From IMG/VR virus record IMGVR_UViG_3300017996_000017, positions 1 to 24,385 of that record: a stretch of DNA of 24,385 bases; one strand, given 5' to 3'. Position numbers and translations under genes: made by a program. Below the pieces are notes generated by a model. That model did no database searches and had not been told where the DNA came from. It saw only the letters and a program-made list of their open reading frames with translations. Positions 13,330-22,432 of the stretch are shown here, one piece after another. Source of the stretch: a virus. Position 1 is the stretch's first letter. Every line of letters starts with the position of its first letter.

Positions 13330-16193
13330 TGCCGGAAAGCCCTCTCCAAGCCGCAGGCGCACAGATTGACCCGTCGGCAGCGGCGCCGCTGCACACAAAC
13401 GAATGGTTCACGGGGATGCTCACGAACGGCAACCCGCTCGGGCCTGGCGCCGTTCCCTACCTCTACCAGAAGTTCTACTCAGCCAGCCGATATGATCGCC
13501 TGGTCGGCGGCGCGAATTCTGAAATCACCGCGCGCGCGACTCTCGGGCGCAGGCCTGGCAATACGGCCGTCAATGCCTCACCAGGATCTGCAGCGCAGAG
13601 GCTCTACTTATTTCCCGCGGTCAACACCAACGGCCAGAACAGCCGGCTGCTCGCCGATCTCGGGACGACGGTCGCCGACGTGACGGGAACCAGCACCGAC
13701 CCGCTGTTCACCAAATCCGGCGGCGCCGGCCGCGCCTGCTTTCAGGCCGTCGGCAACACATGCTACATAGGCGACGGCATCGATCTCAAAAAGTACATGC
13801 AGGCCGGCCAGGTGTGGCAGCCGAACACCGTCTATTCGCAGGGCGCGATCATCATCGACCCCAACGGCAATGTGCAGGTTGCCGAAACTTTCGCAACCCT
13901 CTCGATCACCGGCGTTCAGATCATCAAGTACGCCGGCAACTTCTATGCCATTGTGAGTTTCAGCAGCGAGGTGCTGTGGGGAGCAGGGCCGAATGTCACC
14001 TTTAGCGGGCTGCAGGCGTACCAGGGGCTCAACGGGGTGACGACCGCAGGGATCAACCCCGCAACGATCGGCTTCAACAACAACTCGAACCAGTGGGCAT
14101 TTGCTCTGCCCGGCGCCCAAGCCATCTATGGGCCGGCGCCAGACGTTGGGAGCGCGACGACCCAGCCGGCAGCGACGACAGGCCAGAGCGGAGGGTTCGC
14201 GCCGACCTGGTCGACAGTGCCTCCGAACTTCACGACGGACGGAAATATTTTTTGGCAGTGCTTCGGAGCGCCTGTATATCCATGGGCGCCGCCGGCCCCG
14301 ACGCAGCCGCCTACTTACTACCTCGGCAGCGGCAACGTGCTCAACTACTACCTGCGCTTTTGGGTTCCGAGCGCGCTCCTTTCAAACGGCGGCGGCACGC
14401 CTCTTTATCGCTCGATCATCGACGGAAACAATAATGTCGAACTGCTGATCATCCCAGCGGCGACGACTCTGTTTAGCGGCGCGATCGTACCAGCCTGGTC
14501 GCAGGTAACGCCGAGCGCCACATCGGCCGGCGGCGTCACGGTGGACGGAACGGCAAGCTGGCAAAACTGCGGGCCCGCGGGAAGCTGGGTGACGGCCTTC
14601 ACCTTCTACGCCAACCAGTGCATCCGGGACACGAACGGAAATCTGCAGGTGGTCACAGCGGGAGGAGGCGGCGCGAGCGGAGGAGCAGCGCCCGCGTGGG
14701 CAACGGCCGTGGGAGCAACCACAAACGACGGCGCGCTTACCTGGACCAACGTCGGCGCCGGCTACGTGTTTCTTACCGCGGCGCGCCAGTATTTTTATGC
14801 CTACCACACGATCAGCGGCCAGGTCACCACGCTTTCGCCGGCGAACGTTCTCAATCCGAATGGCAGCGCGATCGGAACCTACGGCGGCCTGATTGCACAG
14901 ATCGGCGCGCCAAAGCCTGCAGCGCCGGACATCGACGAAGTTTGGTTCTTCGCAACCGCGCAGGGCGGATCCGTGCCACTTCTGCTGGGCAGAGTTTCGG
15001 TCAACAATCTCTCAGCTTTCACCATCGGGTTCGTTGACAACTTTCCCGACAGTTTTCTCAACGCTGAGATCGTTGGCCCGCAGAATCATTTGAACGATCC
15101 GCCGCCCATGTACTTCGTGCCGGCCGCTTACCATCTCGGCCTGGTGTGCGGCTTCGTTGGCAATGTGCTTTTTTATTCCAATGGCATCGCGCCCGTCGGC
15201 AATCCAAACGAGAGCTTTCCGCCGAGCAACTTTTTTCAGCTTCCGTCGACGCCGATCGCGGCCTGGTCTACATCGCTCGGCCTGATCATCATGCGCATCG
15301 ACGGGATCTCTGTGATGCTGGGATCGAACACCGCCTCAAACCCGCTCTATGTCGTGAACATTTTCGACAGCGTGGGCCTGGCAGCGCGCGACGCTTTCGC
15401 GACGCGCGGTAACTCGCTTTTCATGATGACGACGACGGGCAAGGTGATGCGCTTCACCACGTCGCAGTTCATCGCGGCCATCCAGGGCGAGGAGGGCATC
15501 AGCCAGGCGCTGCCCGACGATGAGATCGGATTCCCGATCGGAGATCTGCTGGCCGAGTTTACGCCGGCGAATTGCTATCTCGCCTGGTACGAGGGGCCCA
15601 GCAACGACTCGGGCCTGTTTGTGTGCGACGGCGCGGGCAGCTGGTACATGATGCGCGTGATGAAACTGCCCGACCAGGCCACGCCATGGAGTCCGAAGGC
15701 GACGATCGCGACCGGGATCTCCTCGATCTATTCAGCTGAGACATCGCCGGGCACGACGAGCCTTCTGATCGGCACGCCGGCGGGCCCGATCTGGAAGCGC
15801 GACACGTCAACCAACGTCGACGCCGGCATGAGCTACGCCGCTTCGGCCATCGTCTCGCCGATCGTGCTTTCGGAACCCGGCAACACCGTCGCGCTGCAGT
15901 TCATCACCACCGAAGAAGTTAAAATTTCGGGCGCGACGCCGCTCACGGTCGGAGTGCTGTTCGACGAGATCAGCGGCACGTTCAACAGCCTGGTCCACGT
16001 CACGAACGATCCGCCGAACCTGCCCCCGAGCAAGACCATCGCGGTGCAGCGCTTCAGGGCGCAGCAGAGCGCCGGCGTGATTCCGGTCTGCCGCTACGTG
16101 CTCGAGCAGATTTCCTGGCCGGCGCAGAATTTTCCGAACGAGCTGTTGACAAACACCCTTTACGGGAGGCTGCCGGCGCGCACGCACCGGTAA
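13329..16193 (+). CDS. Large beta-rich tail / DNA-stabilisation-type protein
   Basis: 954 residues, almost entirely beta-rich. After an N-terminal region (WFTGMLTNGNPL...YSASRYDRLVGGANSEITARATLGRRPG) there are three copies of a module ending in P-x-W...T-x-DG...W: FAPTWSTVPPNFTTDGNIFW (near 14200), VPAWSQV...VTVDGTASW (near 14490) and APAWATAVGATTNDGALTW (near 14690). They are partly preceded by Y-x-x-G...D-x-NGN-x-Q elements. The C-terminal 450 residues (DIDEVWFFAT..., LVCGFVGNVLFYSNGIAP, IIMRIDGISVMLGS, ...NSLFMMTTTGKVMRF) have repeated four-strand units typical of a beta-propeller, as in P22 gp10-type packaged-DNA stabilisers. That comparison rests on fold impression. Start overlaps the previous stop; GAGGGAAG is the ribosome-binding site. 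Confidence 0.65.
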   Translation: MPESPLQAAGAQIDPSAAAPLHTNEWFTGMLTNGNPLGPGAVPYLYQKFYSASRYDRLVGGANSEITARATLGRRPGNTAVNASPGSAAQRLYLFPAVNTNGQNSRLLADLGTTVADVTGTSTDPLFTKSGGAGRACFQAVGNTCYIGDGIDLKKYMQAGQVWQPNTVYSQGAIIIDPNGNVQVAETFATLSITGVQIIKYAGNFYAIVSFSSEVLWGAGPNVTFSGLQAYQGLNGVTTAGINPATIGFNNNSNQWAFALPGAQAIYGPAPDVGSATTQPAATTGQSGGFAPTWSTVPPNFTTDGNIFWQCFGAPVYPWAPPAPTQPPTYYLGSGNVLNYYLRFWVPSALLSNGGGTPLYRSIIDGNNNVELLIIPAATTLFSGAIVPAWSQVTPSATSAGGVTVDGTASWQNCGPAGSWVTAFTFYANQCIRDTNGNLQVVTAGGGGASGGAAPAWATAVGATTNDGALTWTNVGAGYVFLTAARQYFYAYHTISGQVTTLSPANVLNPNGSAIGTYGGLIAQIGAPKPAAPDIDEVWFFATAQGGSVPLLLGRVSVNNLSAFTIGFVDNFPDSFLNAEIVGPQNHLNDPPPMYFVPAAYHLGLVCGFVGNVLFYSNGIAPVGNPNESFPPSNFFQLPSTPIAAWSTSLGLIIMRIDGISVMLGSNTASNPLYVVNIFDSVGLAARDAFATRGNSLFMMTTTGKVMRFTTSQFIAAIQGEEGISQALPDDEIGFPIGDLLAEFTPANCYLAWYEGPSNDSGLFVCDGAGSWYMMRVMKLPDQATPWSPKATIATGISSIYSAETSPGTTSLLIGTPAGPIWKRDTSTNVDAGMSYAASAIVSPIVLSEPGNTVALQFITTEEVKISGATPLTVGVLFDEISGTFNSLVHVTNDPPNLPPSKTIAVQRFRAQQSAGVIPVCRYVLEQISWPAQNFPNELLTNTLYGRLPARTHR

Positions 16194-16201
16194 GGATGAC
16201 A

Positions 16202-16726
16202 ATGAGATTTCTGGCAGAGTTCGACGGTTTGAGGTTGCGCGAAGTGACTGAGGCGGATTACGCCCAGCTCGAGGAGTGGATCGCCGCGGATCCGGCGCAC
16301 GCGTCGCTTTTTGAGCCCGACTTCTTTCTGGGCCGCGAGGTCGATGCGACAGGGCAATTGGCAGCTGATCCGCGCGCGACTTGCTACGCGCTCGATGACG
16401 ATCAGGGAACCGTTTTTTACATTCGGCTCTCGCGCGCTGCCCGCGTGCACATGCAATTTCCGCCGGCGAGAGAGATCCAGGGCCAGGTGCGGCGCACCGC
16501 GATCGCTTTGGTCAAAGGCATGGCCTTCCTCGAAGTCGGACTGAGCAGAGCAGGAGCTGCCGAGTGGATCTTCTCGACCGAGAGCACGGGACTCAAAAAG
16601 ATCGCCGAAAGGGCGCTGGGGTTCGCGGAGAGCAAAACCGAGATGATCAGGCCCATAACCCGATTAGACGGGCCAGAAAAACCGTTGCAAGCGTTGCAAC
16701 TGGCATCAGAAAAGGGAGCGCAATAG
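16202..16726 (+). CDS. GNAT-like acetyltransferase-fold protein
   Basis: 174 residues from ATG 16202, where AAGG (16192-16195) gives a 6-base spacing. An in-frame ATG at 16196 abuts that site and is less likely. The start MRFLAEFDGLRLREVTEADYAQLEEWIAAD resembles the opening strand and helix of GNAT N-acetyltransferases, and TVFYIRLSRAARVHMQFPP (about 73-91) could be the central strands. VGLSRAGAAEWIFSTESTGLKKIAERALGFAESKTEMIRPI (about 111-151) resembles the C-terminal half. The Q/R-x-x-G-x-G/A acetyl-CoA loop is not obvious (only RREIQGQVRRTA-like basic residues near 92-100), so activity is uncertain. Similar proteins occur in phage virion operons with unknown substrates. Confidence 0.55.
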   Translation: MRFLAEFDGLRLREVTEADYAQLEEWIAADPAHASLFEPDFFLGREVDATGQLAADPRATCYALDDDQGTVFYIRLSRAARVHMQFPPAREIQGQVRRTAIALVKGMAFLEVGLSRAGAAEWIFSTESTGLKKIAERALGFAESKTEMIRPITRLDGPEKPLQALQLASEKGAQ

Positions 16727-16729
16727 CCT

Positions 16730-17365
16730 ATGTGCGGTGGAGCGAGCAACACGCAAAACGAGCTGCAGGATGAGCAGGCGCCGTTCTATGCCACGCAGAT
16801 TCAGGCATATAACAACGCATACGCCAATTACACCCAGCTGCAGAACACCCTGACCCAGCAATTTGCCCCCGTATTGGCGGCCGGGCCAGGCCAGGCAGGC
16901 TACACCGCGCCCGAGCTGACTGCGCTGCAAACCGAGGCCAAGCAGGGAACGGCGACAAATTTCAATCAGGCCGAGCAGGCGGCCAACGCTGCCATCAATG
17001 CGCGCGGCGGCGGCAACGACACAACCAACATCACGAGCGGATCCGCGCAGGAGCTCGAAGGCTCGATCGCGTCGACGGCCGCGGCGACAGAAAGCGCCGA
17101 GGAGCTCGGCATCACGCAAAGCGACTACGTTCTCGGCAATCAGAACTACGAGAACGCGGTCGCCGGCACGGAAGAGGTCGCGAGCGGATGGAATCCGAAT
17201 AGCTTTGCCGGCTCGACGGTGAGCGCGGGAAATTCTGCAGATGCAGAAGCCAACGCGGTCGCCGAAGAAAACAACAGCGTGTGGAGCAACGTGCTCGGCG
17301 CGCTGGGCGGCGTGGCAGGAGCAGCGGTCGGGAACGGCGGCGCATTGACGAAGTTGATCCCGTAA
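16730..17365 (+). CDS. Putative ejection / internal virion protein, small
   Basis: 211 residues beginning MCGGASNTQNELQDEQ. The composition is Ala/Gln/Asn/Gly-rich with long amphipathic helical stretches (FYATQIQAYNNAYANYTQLQNTLTQQFAPVL; FNQAEQAANAAINARG; AQELEGSIASTAAATESAEELG) and a glycine-rich hydrophobic C terminus (WSNVLGALGGVAGAAVGNGGALTKLIP, about 185-211) that could insert into membrane. This is the typical appearance of internal virion proteins expelled with phage DNA, and many such genes start with an MCxG sequence. GGGAGC precedes the ATG by about 11 bases. It leads a set of three such genes. Confidence 0.6.
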   Translation: MCGGASNTQNELQDEQAPFYATQIQAYNNAYANYTQLQNTLTQQFAPVLAAGPGQAGYTAPELTALQTEAKQGTATNFNQAEQAANAAINARGGGNDTTNITSGSAQELEGSIASTAAATESAEELGITQSDYVLGNQNYENAVAGTEEVASGWNPNSFAGSTVSAGNSADAEANAVAEENNSVWSNVLGALGGVAGAAVGNGGALTKLIP

Positions 17366-17377
17366 GGAGCAGTCGCG

Positions 17378-19228
17378 ATGGAACTAGGTTTTAACAGCAG
17401 CAGTCCGGATCAGTCGCAGGGCTCATCGCCTTCGCCCTTGCCGAGCGCGGCGAACGAAGCGAACACGGCTTCGATGCCGGCGCCTGCGATCGCGACAGAG
17501 CCCACGCAGAACGACACAAATCTGCCGGCAGAGAAACCCACATGGGGCGATCGCGTTTATCACGGCATCCTCAACGCGCTCGGCGGCTCCGACCAGGTGG
17601 CTCTGCAGCGGGATCCGCAAACCGGAAAAATGGTCGCGACGCAAGTCAAGAGCGGGCCTGGCCAGCAGTGGAAGCAAATTATTTCCGGCGCGCTGTCTGG
17701 TTACTCCGCCGGCGCGGGAATCCGCGGACCGGGCGCAGGCGCCGCAAAATTCGGCGCCGGCTTTAACGCAACAAAGGGCGAAGCGCAGCAGCGGCAGCAG
17801 CAGGCGCGCCAGCAGGCGAACGAAGATTTCGATATGCAGTTGAAGGCCGCGACGAGCAACGCGCAGAATGCACTGCTCACGCATCAGATTACGAAATCGA
17901 CCTTCGAGCTAGGCCGCGAGCAGGTGCAGGCATCGGCAGAGGACTCCAACCGTGAAAACACTTTCGCAGATCTGATTTCGCAAGGCGGCGCAGGTTCGCA
18001 GGATCTCGGCGTGTTTCCCGACTTTGATTCCGTCGTGAAAGCCTTCAAGGCAAATCCCGACCTGCACGATCACCAGGCCGGCGGCCGCATCGTGGCGATT
18101 CCGCACGTCAACGGCGATGGCAAAGTCGACGGCGTGCACGCCGCGCTTGTCTCGCCGGACTGGCTGAATTCGAAGATCAACCAGGATCTTCCGATCACCG
18201 AGCGCACCTACCAAAACGGCAAACTCGAAGAGAGCACCTACACGATTCCCGCCGGGACTCTGACCGGCGATCAATATTCGAAACTGGTGATGAGCCAAAG
18301 CGCCGACGCGCTCAAAGCCTACACAGACGCCGCAACGCAATCGCGGGAAGCTAACCGCGCGATGCACGAGAACAGAGCCAGCGACGCGACGGCCGCGCAC
18401 GAAAACGCGGAGACGGCCATGCTGAACGGCGCAAATCCCGGCGGCGGACCTACGCCTGCAGGCGGCGGCGCCCCCACCGTTGTCGACATGATCGGCACGG
18501 GCCAGATGCCGGTCGGCCGCATGGCCTACTTGCTCAGCCGCAATCCAGGCCTCGCCAACGCCGTCGCGCAGAAGTACCCCGCTTTCGACGGATCGAAGAT
18601 CGACGCCTACACGGCGGCCTACAAGGACTTCACTTCCGGAGACGTGTCGAAAAAATTAAATTCGGGCGCAACCGCCCTGCAACACCTCCAGGAGCTTTTG
18701 AAGTTAAACACCGTGGAAAGCCACATTCCCGGCACGGGCGATTACAACGCTTACATGAACAAGGCGGACACCGTGAGCTCGGAGCTCGCGCAGTTTTATG
18801 GAACCGACACCATTCCGGGGATCGCAAGCATCAAGAAAACGCTCGTGGCAACGCTGCCCTATATGCGCAAACGCGGTATCCAGACGCAGGCGCAGTCCAT
18901 GGCGGATAAGTTCGGCAACTACGTGCAGCAATGGAACAATGCGGCACCGAGCGCCACCTATCAGGCGCGCATGCCGGGGATCTCCGACAACGCGATCGAA
19001 GCACTCAAGTCGCTCGATCCGGACTACGACAAGAGCAGCGTGGCGCAACTGGAAGGCCTGCGCGCAAGGATGAGCCCGGCCATCCAGGGCGCGCGGCAAC
19101 CGGCGCCGACGCAGTTGCCGCCGCAGGCGGTCTCGCAGCTCAAAGAGGGAGTGAATACGACTTTCGCAAACGGACAGGTGTGGACGTTGAAGAACGGCCA
19201 GCCAGCACAGGTGAACAATGGCCAGTAA
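17378..19228 (+). CDS. Putative ejection / internal virion protein, medium
   Basis: 616 residues. The first 50 are Ser/Pro/Ala-rich and disordered. Then comes a short ordered domain, WGDRVYHGILNALGGSDQVALQRDPQTGKMVATQVKSGPGQQWKQIISGALSGYSAGAGIRGPGAGAAKFGAGF (about 56-129), Gly-rich and weakly hydrophobic. A Gln-rich coiled segment follows (GEAQQRQQQARQQANEDFDMQLKAATSNAQN, about 134-164). The centre contains VDMIGTGQMPVGRMAYLLSRNPGLANAVAQKYPAFD (about 367-402), and helices continue to residue 570. No enzymatic motif is visible. AAGGAG stands before ATG. Size and place match the P22 gp16/gp20 or T7 gp15-type ejection proteins; the assignment is by position and composition. Confidence 0.58.
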   Translation: MELGFNSSSPDQSQGSSPSPLPSAANEANTASMPAPAIATEPTQNDTNLPAEKPTWGDRVYHGILNALGGSDQVALQRDPQTGKMVATQVKSGPGQQWKQIISGALSGYSAGAGIRGPGAGAAKFGAGFNATKGEAQQRQQQARQQANEDFDMQLKAATSNAQNALLTHQITKSTFELGREQVQASAEDSNRENTFADLISQGGAGSQDLGVFPDFDSVVKAFKANPDLHDHQAGGRIVAIPHVNGDGKVDGVHAALVSPDWLNSKINQDLPITERTYQNGKLEESTYTIPAGTLTGDQYSKLVMSQSADALKAYTDAATQSREANRAMHENRASDATAAHENAETAMLNGANPGGGPTPAGGGAPTVVDMIGTGQMPVGRMAYLLSRNPGLANAVAQKYPAFDGSKIDAYTAAYKDFTSGDVSKKLNSGATALQHLQELLKLNTVESHIPGTGDYNAYMNKADTVSSELAQFYGTDTIPGIASIKKTLVATLPYMRKRGIQTQAQSMADKFGNYVQQWNNAAPSATYQARMPGISDNAIEALKSLDPDYDKSSVAQLEGLRARMSPAIQGARQPAPTQLPPQAVSQLKEGVNTTFANGQVWTLKNGQPAQVNNGQ

Positions 19229-21539
19229 CCCGTGGGCAATAGTTAGCCAAGCACCCGCGCAAACCGCGGCAGCGCCGGCAAACGATCCGTGGAGCGTCAC
19301 GTCGCAGGCGCCGGCAACGCAGCCGGCTCCTGCCTCAGCCACGCCGTCGGAACCGCATGGACTCGGCGGCTTCGCGGAAAATCCCTCTCACGCCGACGAT
19401 GCCGCGATATCAAAGGGCGGCCTGTTTGGCTTGGCTGCCCGAGTCACCAAGCCCATCGACGAGCTCGGGGCGGGCGCGATTAAAAGCGCGGGCCAGGTCG
19501 TAGGCAACATCCTCGATTTTTTCTCAGCGCCCAGGCCGATCGGCAATGCCGCACCGGAACAGCAGACACCGCTGCAGCAACGTACCTCGCAGCATTTGAA
19601 AGACGCGGTGAACTGGTTGAGGACAGGCGATCAGCCCAGCGGATTTCTTGAGCATGTCGGGGCAATCGGCGAGCAGGTACTCGAATTGATGGGTACAGAC
19701 GGACTGCTCAAACTGGCCGGGAGAGCGCCGCAGGCCGCCGAAGCGGTGAGCGGGGCAATGCGTGCCGGCGAGGATCTCAAGAACGCCCAGCAGATCACGG
19801 CGACTCTCGCGCGCAACCCGAAGATTGCAGGCCTGCTCGCCATCGGTCTTAAGGCGACGCGAGATGCAACGATGCTCGGTGGCCAGACCTACGCGCACAC
19901 CGAGGATCCAGAGCAGGCGCTGCTCGCCGCCGGTACCGCCGGCACGCTGCGCTTCGGAGCCGAAGGCCTCGGAGCGGCGGCGCGCTGGGTGCAGAAGGTG
20001 CGACCCACAGCCGTCGACATCGCCGGCGTCAAGATCCCCGTGCTCGCGCCTCAGCTCAACGAAGCGAAAATGCCGATCGAGGGCGGAGCCGAAGGCGCTC
20101 CGGAGATTGCGGCGGAACAGCAAAAGGGCGCGCAGCAAGTGATCGGCAACGTGGCGAAGAATGCCACGCAGACCGCGCTCGATCGCGTGAACCAGACCAG
20201 GCCCGCGATCGCAGCGACGACGGACGCGGCCAGGATGCTCCCAGCGCCCGAAGGAGCGCAGCCCTTCACGTTCACGCTGGGAGGCACGCCGACGGCCGAG
20301 GAGCCGACAGGCCAGATCGCGCATCCCGCGGGAAAGGTGCAGCAGCCCGCGGCGTTCCCGCCGAAGTTCACGACAGCCAGCGGGCCGGAACCAGTCGCCG
20401 GTGGAGAAGGAACCACAGGCGCAGATGTTTCGACAGCCACGGCGCCCGAAGCGCGAGGCGAAACAGTCGGCGGCGGCGGCGTGCTGCAAACCACAAATCC
20501 GGCCACGGCCGAGTCCTGGCTGCGGCAGCTCGAAGAGGTCGAACAAAGCTCGGCATTCAAGAGCCTCAAGCCCGCGCAGCAGGAAGCAATCTCGGCCGAA
20601 CGCGAGCGCCTGGCCGACCAGCTCGGCATGTATCACGCTTCGCCGTACGCGCAGCACTTCGGCCAGGTCGACACTGAGAACGCGCTCAGCCACGTTAGAA
20701 CCTTCGGCGATGCGGCCGACCAGATCCAGGCTGCGGTGAAGCCCGTCTACGAAAAGCTCGACCAGGTGAGCAACGGCGACTTTAACAAGTACAACCAGGC
20801 CGCAAAGCAGGCCCTTCGCATCATGCGGTCGGCTACATCGACAGACGCCTACGAGGCAGCGGAGCAGCGTTACCGCGAAGCCACAGGCGCGATCGACGAT
20901 CTGATCAACCGGCACGCCGGCGATGTGAGCACCAAGGATTACAGCGCGGCAAAGATGGCATGGCGCGACAGCTCACGCCTCAACGAACTGCACTCGGTTT
21001 TCGAGCGCATGATGAACGGCATCACGGCCGAGGAAAGCGATCAGGGACTGAGTCGCGTGATGACCGGCCGCACAAAGCAGCTCGAGGCCTACCTCTCGAA
21101 AGGCCAGAACCGCGAACAGATCGAGGGGCTGATCGGGACCGACGGCGTGACGAATCTCAAGAAGCTCACGCAGCTGATGTCGAAAGCAAACACCAACCGC
21201 CAGACGGTGAGTGCGGCGCGCGAGATCTACAACCGGATCGCCGAGCACGCAAGAGTGGGCGGCGGCGGCGGCCTGATCGGCGGCGCCGTGGCGCACTGGA
21301 TGGGCGCGCCGTGGTACGAAGGCATGCTCGCCGGCGCGGCTACAACCGAGGGGATTCGCGCGGTCATGCGCGACGCGATGACCAACCCGCGGATCGGCAA
21401 CCTGCTAGATTACGCGGTCGAGCACGGCGTCTCGCCCTCGGTCTATGCTCCGCTGATAGCACGCGCGATTGTCGAGCCTTTGGAGGAACCCGAGCCCCAG
21501 CAGCCAGAGCAAACAGACCAAGAGGAGAACCAGCAGTAA
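19218..21539 (+). CDS. Putative ejection / internal virion protein, large
   Basis: 773 residues; the start overlaps the upstream stop by 11 bases. The N terminus has two copies of (N/D)PWxVxSQAP (residues 4-13 and 23-32), a short motif I know from the N termini of phage internal proteins. Hydrophobic or Gly-rich segments (about 64-95, 142-170, 200-250) alternate with disordered Ala/Pro/Thr linkers (about 330-420). A helical region of about 430-670 resembles a long coiled rod. Near the C terminus GGGGGLIGGAVAHWMGAPWYEGMLAGAATTEG (about 680-711) is a Gly-rich, membrane-active-looking stretch, and the tail is Glu/Gln/Pro-rich. It is probably ejected with the DNA and may help span the envelope. 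No lytic transglycosylase signature is evident. Confidence 0.58.
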   Translation: MASNPWAIVSQAPAQTAAAPANDPWSVTSQAPATQPAPASATPSEPHGLGGFAENPSHADDAAISKGGLFGLAARVTKPIDELGAGAIKSAGQVVGNILDFFSAPRPIGNAAPEQQTPLQQRTSQHLKDAVNWLRTGDQPSGFLEHVGAIGEQVLELMGTDGLLKLAGRAPQAAEAVSGAMRAGEDLKNAQQITATLARNPKIAGLLAIGLKATRDATMLGGQTYAHTEDPEQALLAAGTAGTLRFGAEGLGAAARWVQKVRPTAVDIAGVKIPVLAPQLNEAKMPIEGGAEGAPEIAAEQQKGAQQVIGNVAKNATQTALDRVNQTRPAIAATTDAARMLPAPEGAQPFTFTLGGTPTAEEPTGQIAHPAGKVQQPAAFPPKFTTASGPEPVAGGEGTTGADVSTATAPEARGETVGGGGVLQTTNPATAESWLRQLEEVEQSSAFKSLKPAQQEAISAERERLADQLGMYHASPYAQHFGQVDTENALSHVRTFGDAADQIQAAVKPVYEKLDQVSNGDFNKYNQAAKQALRIMRSATSTDAYEAAEQRYREATGAIDDLINRHAGDVSTKDYSAAKMAWRDSSRLNELHSVFERMMNGITAEESDQGLSRVMTGRTKQLEAYLSKGQNREQIEGLIGTDGVTNLKKLTQLMSKANTNRQTVSAAREIYNRIAEHARVGGGGGLIGGAVAHWMGAPWYEGMLAGAATTEGIRAVMRDAMTNPRIGNLLDYAVEHGVSPSVYAPLIARAIVEPLEEPEPQQPEQTDQEENQQ

Positions 21540-22423
21540 TGCCAAATATCATCATTCGCCCCGAGGACCAGGCCGCGCCGAATCTGAAATACGACGGCGG
21601 CCTGGCGCGCGCCGCGGCCGAGTTCAGAAATCCTAACGAGGGCAAGCGTCGCGATTGGGACGAATTTGATTACCGGCACATGCAGGGCGCTTTGGCGCAA
21701 CGCCGGACGATGCACAACGACGACTTCGATCGAGAGATGTGGGCGCCAGGCCACGACGATCCTGCGATCGCGCTGCTCAGCCGGGCCGAGACTTCGCCCA
21801 GCCAGTACGTCGAAGAGAATCTCGAACTGTTTGAATCGAACCGCATGAAGGCCAGGGATCAGTGGCTGCCAGGCCAGGAACGCTGGGAAGAACAACACGA
21901 GAAGGATCGACTCGTGAACATCCTGCATCCCAGCGCGGTGATGAGGAAGCTGCGCGCCGCCGGCGTCGACGCGCGCGAGGAGGAACATCCAAACGCGCGG
22001 ATCTGGCTCAACAGCTTTACCCGCGCGGGCCTGGTCGGCGTGAATGCCTGGATGAAGCCCGAACCGATGGAGGAGGAAGGCTACCTGCTCGAACTGAGCT
22101 ACGCGACGACGCAGCGGCAAAAGGATCTGCTCACCGATAATTTCCTGGCGTGCCGCGCCGGCCGCAAGGTGAGGCGCACGCTCACGAGCCTGCAGGATCC
22201 TTACGGCCCGGAATGGTCAGTCATGCGGTTTAATCCTCACGGCGTCGCTACCAAGGAAAAGTTCCGCGGCTGGCGCACGGCCATGCTCGTACTGATTTAT
22301 GCGGGCGTTGTCACCGAGGAAGAGGTAGACCGCGCGTTCGGCCGGCCGAGTGGAGACGCCGGCGACTTTTACCGTCAGATGATGAAGTCGTATCGACAAA
22401 TCAAGATCGGGCGATCGATCTAG
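21539..22423 (+). CDS. Hypothetical phage structural protein
   Basis: 294 residues from ATG 21539, overlapping the preceding TAA (TAATG), with AGAGGAG about 9 bases upstream. The same frame is open farther left, inside the preceding gene, but that extension is Arg-rich shadow sequence. The protein is charged and mainly helical: MPNIIIRPEDQAAPNLKYDGGLARAAAEFRNP (1-32), then EMWAPGHDDPAIALLSRAETSPSQYVEENLELFESNRMKARDQW, and a C-terminal ordered part with KEKFRGWRTAMLVLIYAGVVTEEEVDRAFG (about 240-270). One mildly hydrophobic segment (TAMLVLIYAGVV) is present. It follows the ejection-protein set and may belong with it. Not recognised. Confidence 0.58.
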   Translation: MPNIIIRPEDQAAPNLKYDGGLARAAAEFRNPNEGKRRDWDEFDYRHMQGALAQRRTMHNDDFDREMWAPGHDDPAIALLSRAETSPSQYVEENLELFESNRMKARDQWLPGQERWEEQHEKDRLVNILHPSAVMRKLRAAGVDAREEEHPNARIWLNSFTRAGLVGVNAWMKPEPMEEEGYLLELSYATTQRQKDLLTDNFLACRAGRKVRRTLTSLQDPYGPEWSVMRFNPHGVATKEKFRGWRTAMLVLIYAGVVTEEEVDRAFGRPSGDAGDFYRQMMKSYRQIKIGRSI

Positions 22424-22432
22424 GAGGGTGCG

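Noticed and set aside
19524-20915. Antisense open frame of 463 residues
   Set aside because: It mirrors the large ejection-type gene; Arg/Leu/Cys-rich, no ribosome-binding site, no motif. Typical shadow of GC-rich codon use.
20960-21538. Upstream extension of the 294-residue protein
   Set aside because: Arg-rich out-of-frame sequence inside the preceding gene; ATG 21539 has AGAGGAG and a TAATG junction.
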